DNA of 64,000 bases from DATAAP01 sp041690495 (GCA_041690495.1 JAWLHE010000009.1:62001-126000), one strand, 5' to 3'; numbered from the stretch's first letter, positions 26,899 through 36,179 are shown. The notes: a model not told the origin generated them from the letters alone. Translations and numbers: made by a program.

Positions 26899-27963
26899 TT
26901 GAACCGCAAGGACCGCCGCCGGCGGGAGAAGCTGGCCGGAAAGACCATCGCGGCCGGACCGACGCGCCGCCCCGCCGTCGGCGGCGTCAGCGCGCTGCTG
27001 ATGCAGCATGCCGGGCAAGGGCGGGCGCTGCCGATCGACCCGTCGGCGCTCGAGATCGTCGCCGCCCAGGCTTCGACGGGCCCTGTCGATGCCGCCTTCG
27101 CCAAACTGCGGCGCGAGGATCTGCTGCGTCAGCAGCTCGCGACCATCGAGCGTGCGCTGGCCGCGAATCCCAGCTCGGTCGACCTCCTGCTGACCCAGGG
27201 CAAGCTATTCCGTCATCTCGACCGTCCCGCCGACGCATTGGCCGCATACCGCCGCGTGCTGGAGGTCGATCCGTCGCGGCACGACGTCGAGCATATGATC
27301 GCGGCGCTGTCCGGCGCGGCGCCGGATCAGGCGCCCGCGCGCGCGGCCGACGCCTATGTTGCGGAGGAGTTCGACGGCTTCGCCGCGCGCTACGACGAGG
27401 TGCTGGTCGGCTGGCTCGAATATCGCGGGCCCGAGGTGCTGCATCGTGCCGTGCTTGCCGTACTCGGCGCGAACCAGAGGCCGCAGGACATCATCGATCT
27501 CGGTTGCGGCACGGGGCTCGCAGGGCTGGTCTTCCGCCCAATGGCGCGGCGGCTGGACGGCGTCGACCTGTCGGCGAACATGGCCGAGAAGGCCCGCGCG
27601 CGCGGCGTCTACGATCGTGTCGAAGTCGACGAGATAGGGCGCTACCTCGCGCGCATGCCGCAGGCCTATACGCTCGCGGTCGCCGCTGATGTGCTGATCT
27701 ATTTCGGCAACCTGATGCCGGTGTTTGCCGCGGCGGCGGGGGCGCTCAGGCCAGGCGGCCTGTTCGCCTTTACCGTCGAGGCGGGAAAGGGCGCGCCGTA
27801 TCGTCTGACGCAGAGCGGCCGTTACGAGCACGACGACGCGTATGTGCGGGAGGCGGCCGAAGCCGCCGGTTTCGAAGCCGTGCGCGCGACCGACGAAACC
27901 GTGCGCAAGGAGAAGCTCAAGCCGGTGCAGAGCCGGTGCTACGTACTGCGCAAGCGCGGCTAG
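26899..27963 (+). CDS. TPR-containing SAM-dependent methyltransferase
   Basis: 354 residues from a TTG with GAGAAGGGG upstream. A short TPR-like region (about 75-135; AIERALAANPSSVDLLLTQGKLFRHLDRPADALAAYRRVLEVDP) precedes a class I methyltransferase domain with motif I IIDLGCGTGLAG. EEFDGFAARYDEVLVGWLEYRGPEVL is typical of the TPR-methyltransferase group seen in alphaproteobacteria. The substrate is unknown; the TPR suggests a protein target or partner. The N-terminus is very basic (NRKDRRRREKLAGK). Confidence 0.85.
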   Translation: MNRKDRRRREKLAGKTIAAGPTRRPAVGGVSALLMQHAGQGRALPIDPSALEIVAAQASTGPVDAAFAKLRREDLLRQQLATIERALAANPSSVDLLLTQGKLFRHLDRPADALAAYRRVLEVDPSRHDVEHMIAALSGAAPDQAPARAADAYVAEEFDGFAARYDEVLVGWLEYRGPEVLHRAVLAVLGANQRPQDIIDLGCGTGLAGLVFRPMARRLDGVDLSANMAEKARARGVYDRVEVDEIGRYLARMPQAYTLAVAADVLIYFGNLMPVFAAAAGALRPGGLFAFTVEAGKGAPYRLTQSGRYEHDDAYVREAAEAAGFEAVRATDETVRKEKLKPVQSRCYVLRKRG

Positions 27964-27969
27964 CCAGAC

Positions 27970-28668
27970 CTAGCGCCGCAGGACGAGCTCGTCGCCGCGC
28001 ACCTCGAAACCCGAGAGCCGCCGCAGGAAGCTCATGCCGAGCAACGACTGGCCGAGCTCGCCGCCGGCGACGTGCCCGGTCACGTCATCGACGACGATGT
28101 CGCCGATTCTGATGCGGTCGATTCGGACCGCGGCGCCGAAACTGGTGCCGTTCGCGGTGCGGTAGGGCAGATTGTAGGTCAGGCGGTCCGGGTCGATGCC
28201 GATGCGCCGCGCATCATCGCGGGTCAGCGCCACGTCGCTTGCACCCGTGTCGATCAGAAATTGTATCCGCTGCCCGTTGACCTCGGCCACGGCGCGGAAA
28301 TTCCGGCTCGTGCCGGCACGCAGCGCCACGGTACCGGGTGCGATCACCTGCGGCTCGGCCGGAACGAGATTGCCGCCGACGCGGCGGATCACAGGCGCGA
28401 TCTCGTCCCGATAGCTGTAGCCGGTGACCAGGACGGCTCCGAGCCCGATCCAGACTGCCAGCGAGCGCACGACCCCGCCCACGCGCTCCGAGCGGAGCGC
28501 GACGATCACGCTGCTCAGCACCAGGACGAGCACCGTTACGCGCCAGACGAGATCGATCTGATGGTCGCGATCGCCGAGCGTTCCCGGGAACTGCGCATTG
28601 AGCCAGACCACCAGCCCGACGATCAGCGTCAGGGCCAGGGCGGCGATGATCGTGAATCCGGGTTTCAT
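27970..28668 (-). CDS. Membrane-anchored retropepsin-like aspartic protease (clan AA)
   Basis: 232 residues. Two to three transmembrane helices fill residues 5-85, then a single-lobe aspartic protease domain carries FLIDTGASDVALT with catalytic Asp140 and ends with GQSLLGMSFLRRLSGFEVRGDELVLRR, as in the TIGR02281 family of proteobacterial retropepsins. It should dimerise to be active, with the domain in the periplasm. Substrate unknown. Its 3' end is seven bases from the convergent methyltransferase gene. Confidence 0.88.
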   Translation of the reverse strand: MKPGFTIIAALALTLIVGLVVWLNAQFPGTLGDRDHQIDLVWRVTVLVLVLSSVIVALRSERVGGVVRSLAVWIGLGAVLVTGYSYRDEIAPVIRRVGGNLVPAEPQVIAPGTVALRAGTSRNFRAVAEVNGQRIQFLIDTGASDVALTRDDARRIGIDPDRLTYNLPYRTANGTSFGAAVRIDRIRIGDIVVDDVTGHVAGGELGQSLLGMSFLRRLSGFEVRGDELVLRR

Positions 28669-28749
28669 TCCGATTCAGTCTATCTCGTGTCTGGTCGAGG
28701 GAATATCAATGTGCGATCGGGCTGCCGGAGCGCGGGCATTGTGTTCTAA

Positions 28750-28944
28750 AGATTCGATCTGACCGCCATCGAAACCGGTCAAGCGGCGATCCAGGGGCGC
28801 GGGCAGGCGCTCGACTACGGCCATTTCCTGGTCGCGGAGGCGCCGGCCGCGACATACGAGGCGCTGTACGCCTTCTTCAGGGGCGGGTGCGCCCGCATCC
28901 CTGTAACGAAAGACGACAGGGTGGCCCAGGGGCCCAATCCTTAA
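28750..28944 (+). pseudogene. Possible gene remnant without start codon
   Basis: Within the 476-base gap between the retropepsin and PEP-CTERM genes, the stretch after TAA 28747 stays open for 64 codons to TAA 28942-28944. Its translation contains ALDYGHFLVAEAPA and YEALYAFFRGGCARIP, which look protein-like, but there is no ATG, GTG or TTG near the beginning and I recognise no family. It may be the tail of a decayed gene or chance. The rest of the gap shows no gene. Confidence 0.25.
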
Positions 28945-29144
28945 CATCGAGCAGGTTCGGATTCTCGCGCCGGCAATAACTTGTGTCTGCCGTCGGTCCG
29001 GATAAGCCTCCTGCACGTCCGCGCCATGTCGGCACGATTGACAACGTTCCCGACCGCCGCCGGAGACAGAAGCCTGAATTTCCGCGGTCGAGTGATGTGG
29101 CCCGCCCCTTGCTGCAGAAGCCGCTTGTCGTGGCGGAGAAAACG

Positions 29145-29789
29145 ATGAACCTGATCCGGATTTCTGCAGTCTTGCTCGGCGTGGTTCTGTGCTGGCGTCC
29201 CGCTGCGGCGGGGATCGTGACCTATGACTTCACCGCGACGGTCACCTCTCAGGACAGCCTCGGGCTGTCGATCGGCGATGTCGTGACAGGTTCGTTCAGC
29301 TACGACAACGCCGTGCCCGACTTCAATATCGGCAACACGACCAACGGTGTCTACTTCCAGAGTCAGACGCTTTACTTCAGCGTCGGCGCGCTGTCGGCAT
29401 CTGCGCCGTTCGACGTCGTCACCATCGACGACAGCGTGGATGCGAATCCCGACCGTCTGTTCGCCGGAACCATCTCGGCCTTGGAGTGGGCAGTGGTGCT
29501 GCGCCTTCTTGACGCGACCCAGACGGTCTTCGTGTCGGATTCGTTGCCGGCGCTCCTTCCAGATCTGAGCGCATTCGACCAGCGGATCATGGAGTTCGAA
29601 CTGTTCAACGATGAGCCCGATCTTGTCGGCGAATTCACTGCGAATATCACGTCGCTGACGTTGCGCGAGGTCTCCGAGCCGTCGTCGGCAGCGCTGCTGG
29701 GTGGCACTGTTCTCTTGGCCGGGCTGTTTGCCGCCGGGGCTGGCGTGCGATTCCGGTCGCGGCTTGCCTGCGGCCGGGCGCCGGGATAA
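29145..29789 (+). CDS. PEP-CTERM sorting-domain protein
   Basis: 214 residues. An N-terminal signal peptide (ISAVLLGVVLCWRPAAA) precedes a beta-rich extracellular domain starting GIVTYDFTATVTSQD and a C-terminal sorting tail: SEPS at 177-180, a hydrophobic helix SAALLGGTVLLAGLFAAGAG and basic RFRSR. The SEP variant replaces the canonical PEP. Such proteins are cleaved by an exosortase (EpsH) and tied to exopolysaccharide production. No exosortase gene is present here. ATG 29145 follows GGCGGAGAAAAC. Confidence 0.8.
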   Translation: MNLIRISAVLLGVVLCWRPAAAGIVTYDFTATVTSQDSLGLSIGDVVTGSFSYDNAVPDFNIGNTTNGVYFQSQTLYFSVGALSASAPFDVVTIDDSVDANPDRLFAGTISALEWAVVLRLLDATQTVFVSDSLPALLPDLSAFDQRIMEFELFNDEPDLVGEFTANITSLTLREVSEPSSAALLGGTVLLAGLFAAGAGVRFRSRLACGRAPG

Positions 29790-29892
29790 AGCGCTGCGCC
29801 GCCCCGGCACGCTGCGGCGGCCGTTCGAATCAGTGGTGCCGGGTGCGACGAACGGGTAAGACCGGCGCGCGAGACAATGCGCGCGGTGACCC

Positions 29893-30618
29893 GTGGACGC
29901 CATCGGCCTGAACCTCCTGATCACCTGGATTCTGGCGTCGCTCGTCATGGCGGCGGGCTCGGCGCTGCAGGCGGCGTTCGGCATGGGGCTGGCGCTGTTC
30001 GTCGTGCCGTTGCTGGCGCTGATCGACCCGCGCCTGATCCCGGGCCCGATGCTGTTCGCGGCGATCGGCCTGTGCATGGCGATGGCCTATGATGGCCGGG
30101 CCGATATCGCGAGGCGCGATCTGGGCGTCTCGGCCGTCGGACTCCTGGTCGGCACGGCGCTCGGCGCCATTGCGCTGGCGCTGCTCTCCGGCAGCGACCT
30201 GCCGCGGCTCTTCGGCGTGCTCATTCTGCTGGCCGTGTTGATGAGCGCGATCGGCCCCGAGCTGCGCCCGACCGCGCCGGCGCTGCTTGCGGGCGGCACT
30301 GCGGCCGGCATCATGGGCGTCATGGTCGGCGTGCACGGGCCGCCGATGGCACTGGTGCTCCAGAACGACGGGCCGAAGCGCGCGCGCGCCATGCTGGGCG
30401 CGTTCTTTGCGGTAGCTTATCCGATTTCGGTCGCGGCGATGGTGCCCGTCGGATTTTTCGGCTGGACCGAGCTCGCCTGGGGGCTGGCGCTGATTCCCGC
30501 TGCCATGCTCGGCTATCTGGTGTCGCCGGTGATCGCCCGCCGGATCGACCAAAGGCGCCTGCGTCTCGGGATTCTGGTGATTTCGGCGGTCAGCGGCATC
30601 GTCCTCGTCCTTCGCTAG
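29893..30618 (+). CDS. TSUP-family (TauE/SafE-like) membrane exporter
   Basis: 241 residues with about eight hydrophobic helices. The first repeat contains GSALQAAFGMGLALFVVPLLALIDP and the second half GGTAAGIMGVMVGVHGPPMALVLQ, the paired glycine-rich segments of the sulfite exporter TauE/SafE family. Transported anion unknown. Starts with GTG. Its stop codon overlaps, in opposite orientation, the stop of the acyl-CoA synthetase gene. Confidence 0.88.
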   Translation: MDAIGLNLLITWILASLVMAAGSALQAAFGMGLALFVVPLLALIDPRLIPGPMLFAAIGLCMAMAYDGRADIARRDLGVSAVGLLVGTALGAIALALLSGSDLPRLFGVLILLAVLMSAIGPELRPTAPALLAGGTAAGIMGVMVGVHGPPMALVLQNDGPKRARAMLGAFFAVAYPISVAAMVPVGFFGWTELAWGLALIPAAMLGYLVSPVIARRIDQRRLRLGILVISAVSGIVLVLR

Positions 30619-32246
30619 CTCCGCTGCTTCGACGCCTCGCGGACGCGCAGCTCGCGGCGCATGATCTTGCCGGTCGCAGTCAGGGGCAGGGCGTCTATAA
30701 ACTCGACGTCGCGCGGGTATTCGTGCGCGGCGAGCCTGGTTCGGACATGCTCCTGGATGGCACGGGCGAGTGCCGCGTCGCCGCGGTGACCCGGCTTCAG
30801 AACGATGAAGGCCTTCACGGATTCCGTGCGCACCGGATCGGGCACGCCGATCGCCGCGGCCATGGCCACCGCCGGATGCTTCAGCAGGCAGTCCTCGATC
30901 TCGGCCGGACCGATGCGATAGCCGGCGGAGGTGATGACGTCGTCGGCGCGGCCGACATACCAGAGATAACCGTCGTCGTCTGTGCGCCCCGTGTCGCCGG
31001 TCAGCAGCCAGTCGCCGGCGAATTTCTCCGCCGTGGCCTTTGGGTTCCGCCAGTACTCGAGGAACATCACCGGGTCCGGCCGGCGAATGGCGATATGACC
31101 CTGCGTGCCGGACGGAAGGCGGTTGCCGTCGTCGTCGACGATCGCGACGTCATGGCCGGGCACGGCGCGGCCCATCGAGCCCGGCCGCACGTCCATGATC
31201 TTCGCGCAGCATCCGACCACCACGTTGCACTCGGTCTGGCCGTAGAATTCGTTTATCGTCACGCCGAACGTCGCACGGCCCCAGTCGAGCAGCTCGGCAC
31301 CGAGCGTCTCGCCGCCGCTGGCGATGGTGCGCACGCGTACGCCGTGATTCGCCGGGGCACCCGACTGACGCATCAGCTTCAGCGCCGTGGGCGGGAAGAA
31401 CACGTTGCGCACGCCGTGGCGCGCCATCAGTGCGAAAGCGGCGTCGGGCTCGAACTTGCGGAAGCGGTGGGCGAGCACCGGTATGCCGTGATGCCAGGCC
31501 GGCAGCAGCACGTCGATCAATCCGCCGATCCACGCCCAGTCCGCCGGCGTCCAGAAAACGTCGCCCGACTGCGGAAAGAATTCATGCGGGAACTCGACGC
31601 CGGGCAGGTGGCCGGGCAGAACGCGGTGCGCATGCAGCGCACCCTTGGGCGGGCCGGTCGTGCCGGAGGTGTAGATGATCAGGGCAGGGTCGTCCGGCGC
31701 GGTGTCGGCCGGGGCGAATGAGTCGGAAGCACGCTCGACGAGCCGGCGATAATCGAGCGTGCCGCCGGCATCGCCGTCGATGACGACGATTGCCTTGAGC
31801 TCGGGCAGGCGGTCGCGAATGGCGAGCAGCTTGGCGACGTTGGCGCTGTCGGTGATGACGGCGCGCGCCCCGGAGTTGGCCAGACGATATTCGAGCGCGT
31901 CCTCGCCGAACAGGACGAACAGCGGAACCGCGACGAGCCCGGCCTTATATGCGGCGACGTGGGCGACGGCCGCCTCGGGGCATTGCTGGAGCAGGATTCC
32001 GAGGCGGTCGCCGCGTGTCAGCCCGTGGGCCGCCAGCGCATTCGCCAGCCGGTTCGACAGGCCGCGGATGTCGGCGAAGCTGAACCGCTCGACCCGCCCG
32101 TCCTCATTCTCGAAGATCAGCGCGGTCGCATCCGGCCGCGCCTGCGCATGCCGGTCGCAGACATCGACGCCGATGTTGTAGCGGGCCGGAATCCGCCAGC
32201 GGAATGCGGCGCGGACCTCGTGATAGCTTCGGGCTGTCTCGAGCAT
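30615..32246 (-). CDS. Medium-chain-type acyl-CoA synthetase (AMP-binding)
   Basis: 543 residues. ANL-superfamily motifs in order: IIYTSGTTGPPKGALH (P-loop), INEFYGQTECN, LLTGDTGRTDDDGYLWYVGRADDVITSAGYRIGPAEIE and the C-terminal lysine in LPLTATGKIMRREL. Activates a carboxylic acid to acyl-CoA via acyl-AMP. The overall form (SWYHEVRAAFRW-like N-terminus, GDVFWTPADWAWIGGL) resembles medium-chain/ACSM-type synthetases. The substrate is not determinable. Divergent from mipZ. Confidence 0.9.
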   Translation of the reverse strand: MLETARSYHEVRAAFRWRIPARYNIGVDVCDRHAQARPDATALIFENEDGRVERFSFADIRGLSNRLANALAAHGLTRGDRLGILLQQCPEAAVAHVAAYKAGLVAVPLFVLFGEDALEYRLANSGARAVITDSANVAKLLAIRDRLPELKAIVVIDGDAGGTLDYRRLVERASDSFAPADTAPDDPALIIYTSGTTGPPKGALHAHRVLPGHLPGVEFPHEFFPQSGDVFWTPADWAWIGGLIDVLLPAWHHGIPVLAHRFRKFEPDAAFALMARHGVRNVFFPPTALKLMRQSGAPANHGVRVRTIASGGETLGAELLDWGRATFGVTINEFYGQTECNVVVGCCAKIMDVRPGSMGRAVPGHDVAIVDDDGNRLPSGTQGHIAIRRPDPVMFLEYWRNPKATAEKFAGDWLLTGDTGRTDDDGYLWYVGRADDVITSAGYRIGPAEIEDCLLKHPAVAMAAAIGVPDPVRTESVKAFIVLKPGHRGDAALARAIQEHVRTRLAAHEYPRDVEFIDALPLTATGKIMRRELRVREASKQRS

Positions 32247-32413
32247 CGGACTTTCTGTCGTTGGAGTCGCCTCTGGCCGGGATCATAGCCGCGACCGCGA
32301 CGTGCGTGTAGCCACGGTCTAAAACCATGCTCTGCCCCGGTTTTCGGCAACAAGGCGCGTTTTCGGGCCCACAAAAATTGCTCCGGCCTACCCGATCGAA
32401 TAGTATCCCGGCG

Positions 32414-33349
32414 ATGAATCCGTACTCCGATTCGGCCGGCAGCGCCGCGCCCGCTCCAAGTCCCACCCGGCCAGCGCCCGAGCCCGCGGCCGACCCGGCC
32501 CCGGCCCCTGATGTTGCGCCGCAGCAAGCGCGGGTCATCATCCTCGGCAACGAGAAGGGCGGCTCCGGCAAGTCGACCGCGGCCATGCATCTCATCGTCG
32601 GGCTGCTGCGCGCCGGCAAGACGGTCGGCAGCATCGATATCGACTCGCGCCAGGCCACGCTGACCCGCTACCTCGAGAACCGCGCCATCCTTGCCGAGAA
32701 AAAGGGAATCGACCTGCCGTTGCCGACGCACCGCCTGGTTCCGCGCTCCAAGCTCGAGCCGGGCAGCGCCAGTGCCCAGGCGGACGAAGCGGAGCGCTTC
32801 ACCGCGGCGCTCGACGGCCTGTCCCGGACCTGCGATGTCGTGGTGGTGGATACGCCTGGCAGCGACGATCCGCTGTCGCGTCTCGCCCATTCCTTCGCCG
32901 ACACCCTGGTCACCCCGATGAACGACAGCTTCATCGATTTCGACCTGCTCGCCAAGGTTGACCCGGACACGCACAGGATCCTGCGGCCGAGCCTGTACAG
33001 CGAAATGGTGTGGGAGCAGAAGAAGCGCCGCGCCATGCGCGACGGCGGCTCGATCGACTGGATCGTCATGCGCAACCGTCTGGCCAGCACGGAGGCCAAG
33101 AACAAGCGCGCCGTCGGGCAGGTGCTGGAGGCGCTGGCGCGCCGCATCGGCTTCCGCATCGCGCCCGGCTTCGGCGATCGCGTCATCTTCCGCGAGCTGT
33201 TCCTGTCCGGCCTGACTTTGCTGGATCTGCGCCAGCCCGGAATCGAGCGCACCCTCAACATGTCGCACATAGCGGCGCGGCAGGAGGTGCGCGATCTGCT
33301 GACGGCGGTCGGCATGGACGGATCGCCCGTCGCCGCTGGAACCGGCTGA
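32414..33349 (+). CDS. mipZ: Division-plane positioning ATPase MipZ
   Basis: 311 residues. A ~35-residue Pro/Ala-rich leader precedes VIILGNEKGGSGKSTAAMHL, the deviant Walker A motif of the ParA/MinD family; DVVVVDTPGSDDPLSRLAHSFADTLVTPMNDSFIDFDLLA and FRELFLSGLTLLDL are strongly MipZ-like. In Caulobacter MipZ binds ParB near the origin and blocks FtsZ assembly at the poles, placing the Z ring at mid-cell. The start at ATG 32414 avoids an upstream extension with no family likeness. It heads a three-gene cluster. Confidence 0.93.
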   Translation: MNPYSDSAGSAAPAPSPTRPAPEPAADPAPAPDVAPQQARVIILGNEKGGSGKSTAAMHLIVGLLRAGKTVGSIDIDSRQATLTRYLENRAILAEKKGIDLPLPTHRLVPRSKLEPGSASAQADEAERFTAALDGLSRTCDVVVVDTPGSDDPLSRLAHSFADTLVTPMNDSFIDFDLLAKVDPDTHRILRPSLYSEMVWEQKKRRAMRDGGSIDWIVMRNRLASTEAKNKRAVGQVLEALARRIGFRIAPGFGDRVIFRELFLSGLTLLDLRQPGIERTLNMSHIAARQEVRDLLTAVGMDGSPVAAGTG

Positions 33350-33379
33350 CCCGCTGCCCCATATTGTCCGGGTAAGGCC

Positions 33380-34081
33380 ATGCCCGGAGACAGCAAGCTT
33401 CCGACCAGATCGAGCCGCGCGGAAATCAGCGATTTCCTCGCCAAGGTGAAGTCCATGCCCGCCGTACGCGCCGGCGGGATCGGGCGGCTGATCTTCGCGA
33501 TGGATGCGACCGCCAGCCGCGAACCGACCTGGGACCGCGCCTGCCGCATCCAGGGCGAGATGTTCGCGGCGACCAGGGATCTCGGCGGACTCGAGATCCA
33601 GCTTGTCTGGTATCGCGGCTTCGGCGAGTTCGAGGCGAGCGGGTGGGTGACCAGCTCCCAGGCGCTGATCCGGCAGATGACATCGGTCACCTGCCGAGCC
33701 GGCGAGACGCAGATCGAGAAGGTTCTGAAGCATTCGCTCGCCGAGACCGGCAGGCGCAAGGTCGACGCGGTCGTGTTCGTCGGCGACTGCGTGGAGGAGA
33801 GCGTCGATACGCTTTGCAGTCTCGCCGGCAAGCTCGGCCTGACCGGCACGCCGGTATTCATATTTCACGAGGGCGGCGAGCCGGTGGCGCGCCGCTGCTT
33901 CGAGGAGATCGCACGATTGTCCGGCGGCGCCTATTGTCCCTTCGATGCGTCGAGTGCCGATGCGCTGCGCGACCTGCTTGCCGCGGTCGCGACATTCGCC
34001 GCCGGCGGCCGCGCCGCGCTCGAGGATTTCGCGCGCCGCCGCGGCGGGTCGGCGCTGCTGCTGACGCACAAGATGCGTTGA
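33380..34081 (+). CDS. VWA-like domain protein downstream of mipZ
   Basis: 233 residues. IGRLIFAMDATASREPTWDRACRIQGEMF resembles a von Willebrand A metal-site strand and helix (D-x-T/S-x-S), followed by VDAVVFVGDCVEE and GTPVFIFHEGGE, consistent with the Rossmann-like VWA fold. No signal peptide, so cytoplasmic. Function unknown; position 30 bases after mipZ and 13 before a J-domain gene suggests a shared complex or process. Confidence 0.8.
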   Translation: MPGDSKLPTRSSRAEISDFLAKVKSMPAVRAGGIGRLIFAMDATASREPTWDRACRIQGEMFAATRDLGGLEIQLVWYRGFGEFEASGWVTSSQALIRQMTSVTCRAGETQIEKVLKHSLAETGRRKVDAVVFVGDCVEESVDTLCSLAGKLGLTGTPVFIFHEGGEPVARRCFEEIARLSGGAYCPFDASSADALRDLLAAVATFAAGGRAALEDFARRRGGSALLLTHKMR

Positions 34082-34094
34082 GCGCACGCCGCCC

Positions 34095-34811
34095 GTGTTC
34101 ATCTTCTATCTGCTCATCGGGGTCGGGCTGCTGCTCCTGGTCTACGGGACGCTGCGCAGTTTCACGCAGGCGAACCCGCGGACCCTCGCCGTCGCGCTGC
34201 GCTGGGTGGCGGTGGCCGGCGGCGGCGCCGTGGCGCTCTGGCTGCTTGCGACGGGGCGGCTCAACCAGGCGCTATTCCTAGCCGCGGCGCTGCTGCCGCT
34301 GTTCATGCGCTGGAAGTCGATCTTCGCGACGATGCGGAATGCCGGGGGACCCGCCGCCGGACAACGCTCGGATGTCGAGACGCCGTGGCTGCGGATGTCG
34401 CTCGATCACGATACCGGGGCAATGGACGGCACTGTGCTGCAGGGGGCGTGGAAAGGTCGCCGGCTGTCGGAGCTGTCGAGCGCCGCGCTGCTCGATCTTC
34501 TGACGGAGTGTCGCGTGCAGGATCCGGACAGCGCGCAGCTGGTCGAGGCCTATCTCGACCGTGCGCGGCCCGACTGGCGCGCGGGCGCGGCGGGCGGCCG
34601 GGCCGATCGGGATGCGCAGGCGCCGCGCGGCTCCGCGGCGATGAGCCGCGACGAGGCGTGCCGCATCCTGGAGGTCCCGTCCGATGCCGATGCCGACACG
34701 ATCCGCGAGGCGCATCGCCGGCTGATGATGAAGGTCCATCCGGATGTCGGCGGCTCGTCCTACCTCGCTGCCAAGATCAACCAGGCCAAGGACGTTCTGC
34801 TCGGCGCATAG
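34095..34811 (+). CDS. Membrane-anchored DnaJ-domain protein
   Basis: 238 residues, GTG start. N-terminal transmembrane helices (FIFYLLIGVGLLLLVYG and two more up to residue ~76) lead to a cytoplasmic region and a C-terminal J domain (about 180-238) with SRDEACRILEVPSDADADTIREAHRRLMMKVHPDVGGS; HPD is intact. Layout resembles TIM14/DjlA-like co-chaperones that recruit DnaK to the membrane. Third gene of the mipZ cluster; a J protein near mipZ is a recurrent alphaproteobacterial arrangement to my knowledge. Confidence 0.9.
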   Translation: MFIFYLLIGVGLLLLVYGTLRSFTQANPRTLAVALRWVAVAGGGAVALWLLATGRLNQALFLAAALLPLFMRWKSIFATMRNAGGPAAGQRSDVETPWLRMSLDHDTGAMDGTVLQGAWKGRRLSELSSAALLDLLTECRVQDPDSAQLVEAYLDRARPDWRAGAAGGRADRDAQAPRGSAAMSRDEACRILEVPSDADADTIREAHRRLMMKVHPDVGGSSYLAAKINQAKDVLLGA

Positions 34812-34838
34812 TCCGGGTCCGGTGCACCGTCGCGCGGC

Positions 34839-36179
34839 TCAAGTCCCGGCCCTGCCGGTCCGCATGTCCCGGCTCATCTGCGCCGCGTATGTCTTGAAGT
34901 CGACCTCGAGCGCGTAGCGCGCGGAGCCGAGATAGGTCCTCCGGTGACGCTCGCGATGCCGCTCGATCTCGCGCCGGGCCTCGTCGCTGCCGGGCAGCGC
35001 CATGCGTTTCGACAGCACGCTCGCGATCCAGCGCGCCTGAATCTCGACGAGCGGAATCGTCGGGCCAACCGGCTGCACCAGACCGGCGAAGAACAGCCCC
35101 GGCCGATCGGGCAGCATCATGCGCCGGTAGAGCTTCGCGGCATCCGTCCCGACCTCGAAGACCTCGGGCGACAGGAACGGGAAGGTCGCCCTGTAGCCGG
35201 TGGCATGAATGATCGCGTCGAAGCGCTGGCGCGAGCCGTCCTTGAAGCGGACCCAATCCCCTTCGAGCCTGGCGATGTCGGGTTTGATGGCGATCCAGCC
35301 ATGCCCGATATAGGGCAGCAGCTCCTGGCTGAGCGTCGCATGCTCGCGCCACATCGGATGTTCGGGACGCGGCAGGCCGAAGCGCCTCTGGTCGCCGACT
35401 CCCAGCCGGATCAGTCTCGCCATGATCGCACGCGTCAGCCGCGTCGGCAGCCGCAGGCGCCGCGACAGGAACGCCGACCAGCGGTCGACCGGAATGCCCA
35501 TCAGATACTTCGGCATGATCCAGGCACTGCGCCGCGTCGAGACCGTCACGCTCGCCGCGCGCCGGCACAGATCGACGGCGATGTCGACCGCAGAGTTGCC
35601 GAGGCCGACCACCAGGACGTCCTTGCCTTCGAAGGGTGCCGCGGTCCGGTAGTAGTGCGAATGGATCTGCGCGCCATCGAACTCGCCGGGAAAGTCCGGC
35701 CAGAGCGGGTCCGACAGATGGCCGTTGGCGACGATCACGCTGCCGTAGGACCGGATCTCGCCGGTGTCGAGCCGCACGGTCCATCGCCCGTCCGCGGATG
35801 GCGCGACCTCCTCGACCGAGGTGCGGAAGGTTATCAGCGGGCGGATGCCGAAGTGATCCGCATAGGATTCGAGATAGCGCAGGAACTCGCGGTGCGACAG
35901 GTAGTCAGGATAGGTCTTCGGTATCGGAAAATCCGGATATCCCAGGCTCTCCCGGCTGGTGTCGATGTGCAGGCTTGCATAGGCGGACGACAGGCCGTTG
36001 TCGTTCTCGTAGCGCCACATGCCGCCGATGTCGGAGCCCTTCTCGAAGCAATCGAAGGCGAGACCCTGCTGCTTCAGCGCCTTCGCGACGGCCACCCCGG
36101 AGGAGCCTGCGCCGATGATGCAGATGTCCGCGCCGACGCGGGCGGCAGGCCCCGCCTGCTCCGTGGCGATTTCAGCCAT
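34839..36179 (-). CDS. Flavin-containing monooxygenase
   Basis: 446 residues. FAD-binding IIGAGSSGVAVAKAL at about residue 20, the FMO fingerprint region FDGAQIHSHYYR, NADP-binding VVGLGNSAVDIAVDLC and IIHATGYRATFPFL near the C-terminal third. Uses NADPH and O2 to oxygenate a nitrogen, sulfur or ketone substrate. ATG 36179 is chosen by alignment and overlaps the end of the upstream epimerase gene by eight bases, so the two are likely translated together. Confidence 0.91.
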   Translation of the reverse strand: MAEIATEQAGPAARVGADICIIGAGSSGVAVAKALKQQGLAFDCFEKGSDIGGMWRYENDNGLSSAYASLHIDTSRESLGYPDFPIPKTYPDYLSHREFLRYLESYADHFGIRPLITFRTSVEEVAPSADGRWTVRLDTGEIRSYGSVIVANGHLSDPLWPDFPGEFDGAQIHSHYYRTAAPFEGKDVLVVGLGNSAVDIAVDLCRRAASVTVSTRRSAWIMPKYLMGIPVDRWSAFLSRRLRLPTRLTRAIMARLIRLGVGDQRRFGLPRPEHPMWREHATLSQELLPYIGHGWIAIKPDIARLEGDWVRFKDGSRQRFDAIIHATGYRATFPFLSPEVFEVGTDAAKLYRRMMLPDRPGLFFAGLVQPVGPTIPLVEIQARWIASVLSKRMALPGSDEARREIERHRERHRRTYLGSARYALEVDFKTYAAQMSRDMRTGRAGT

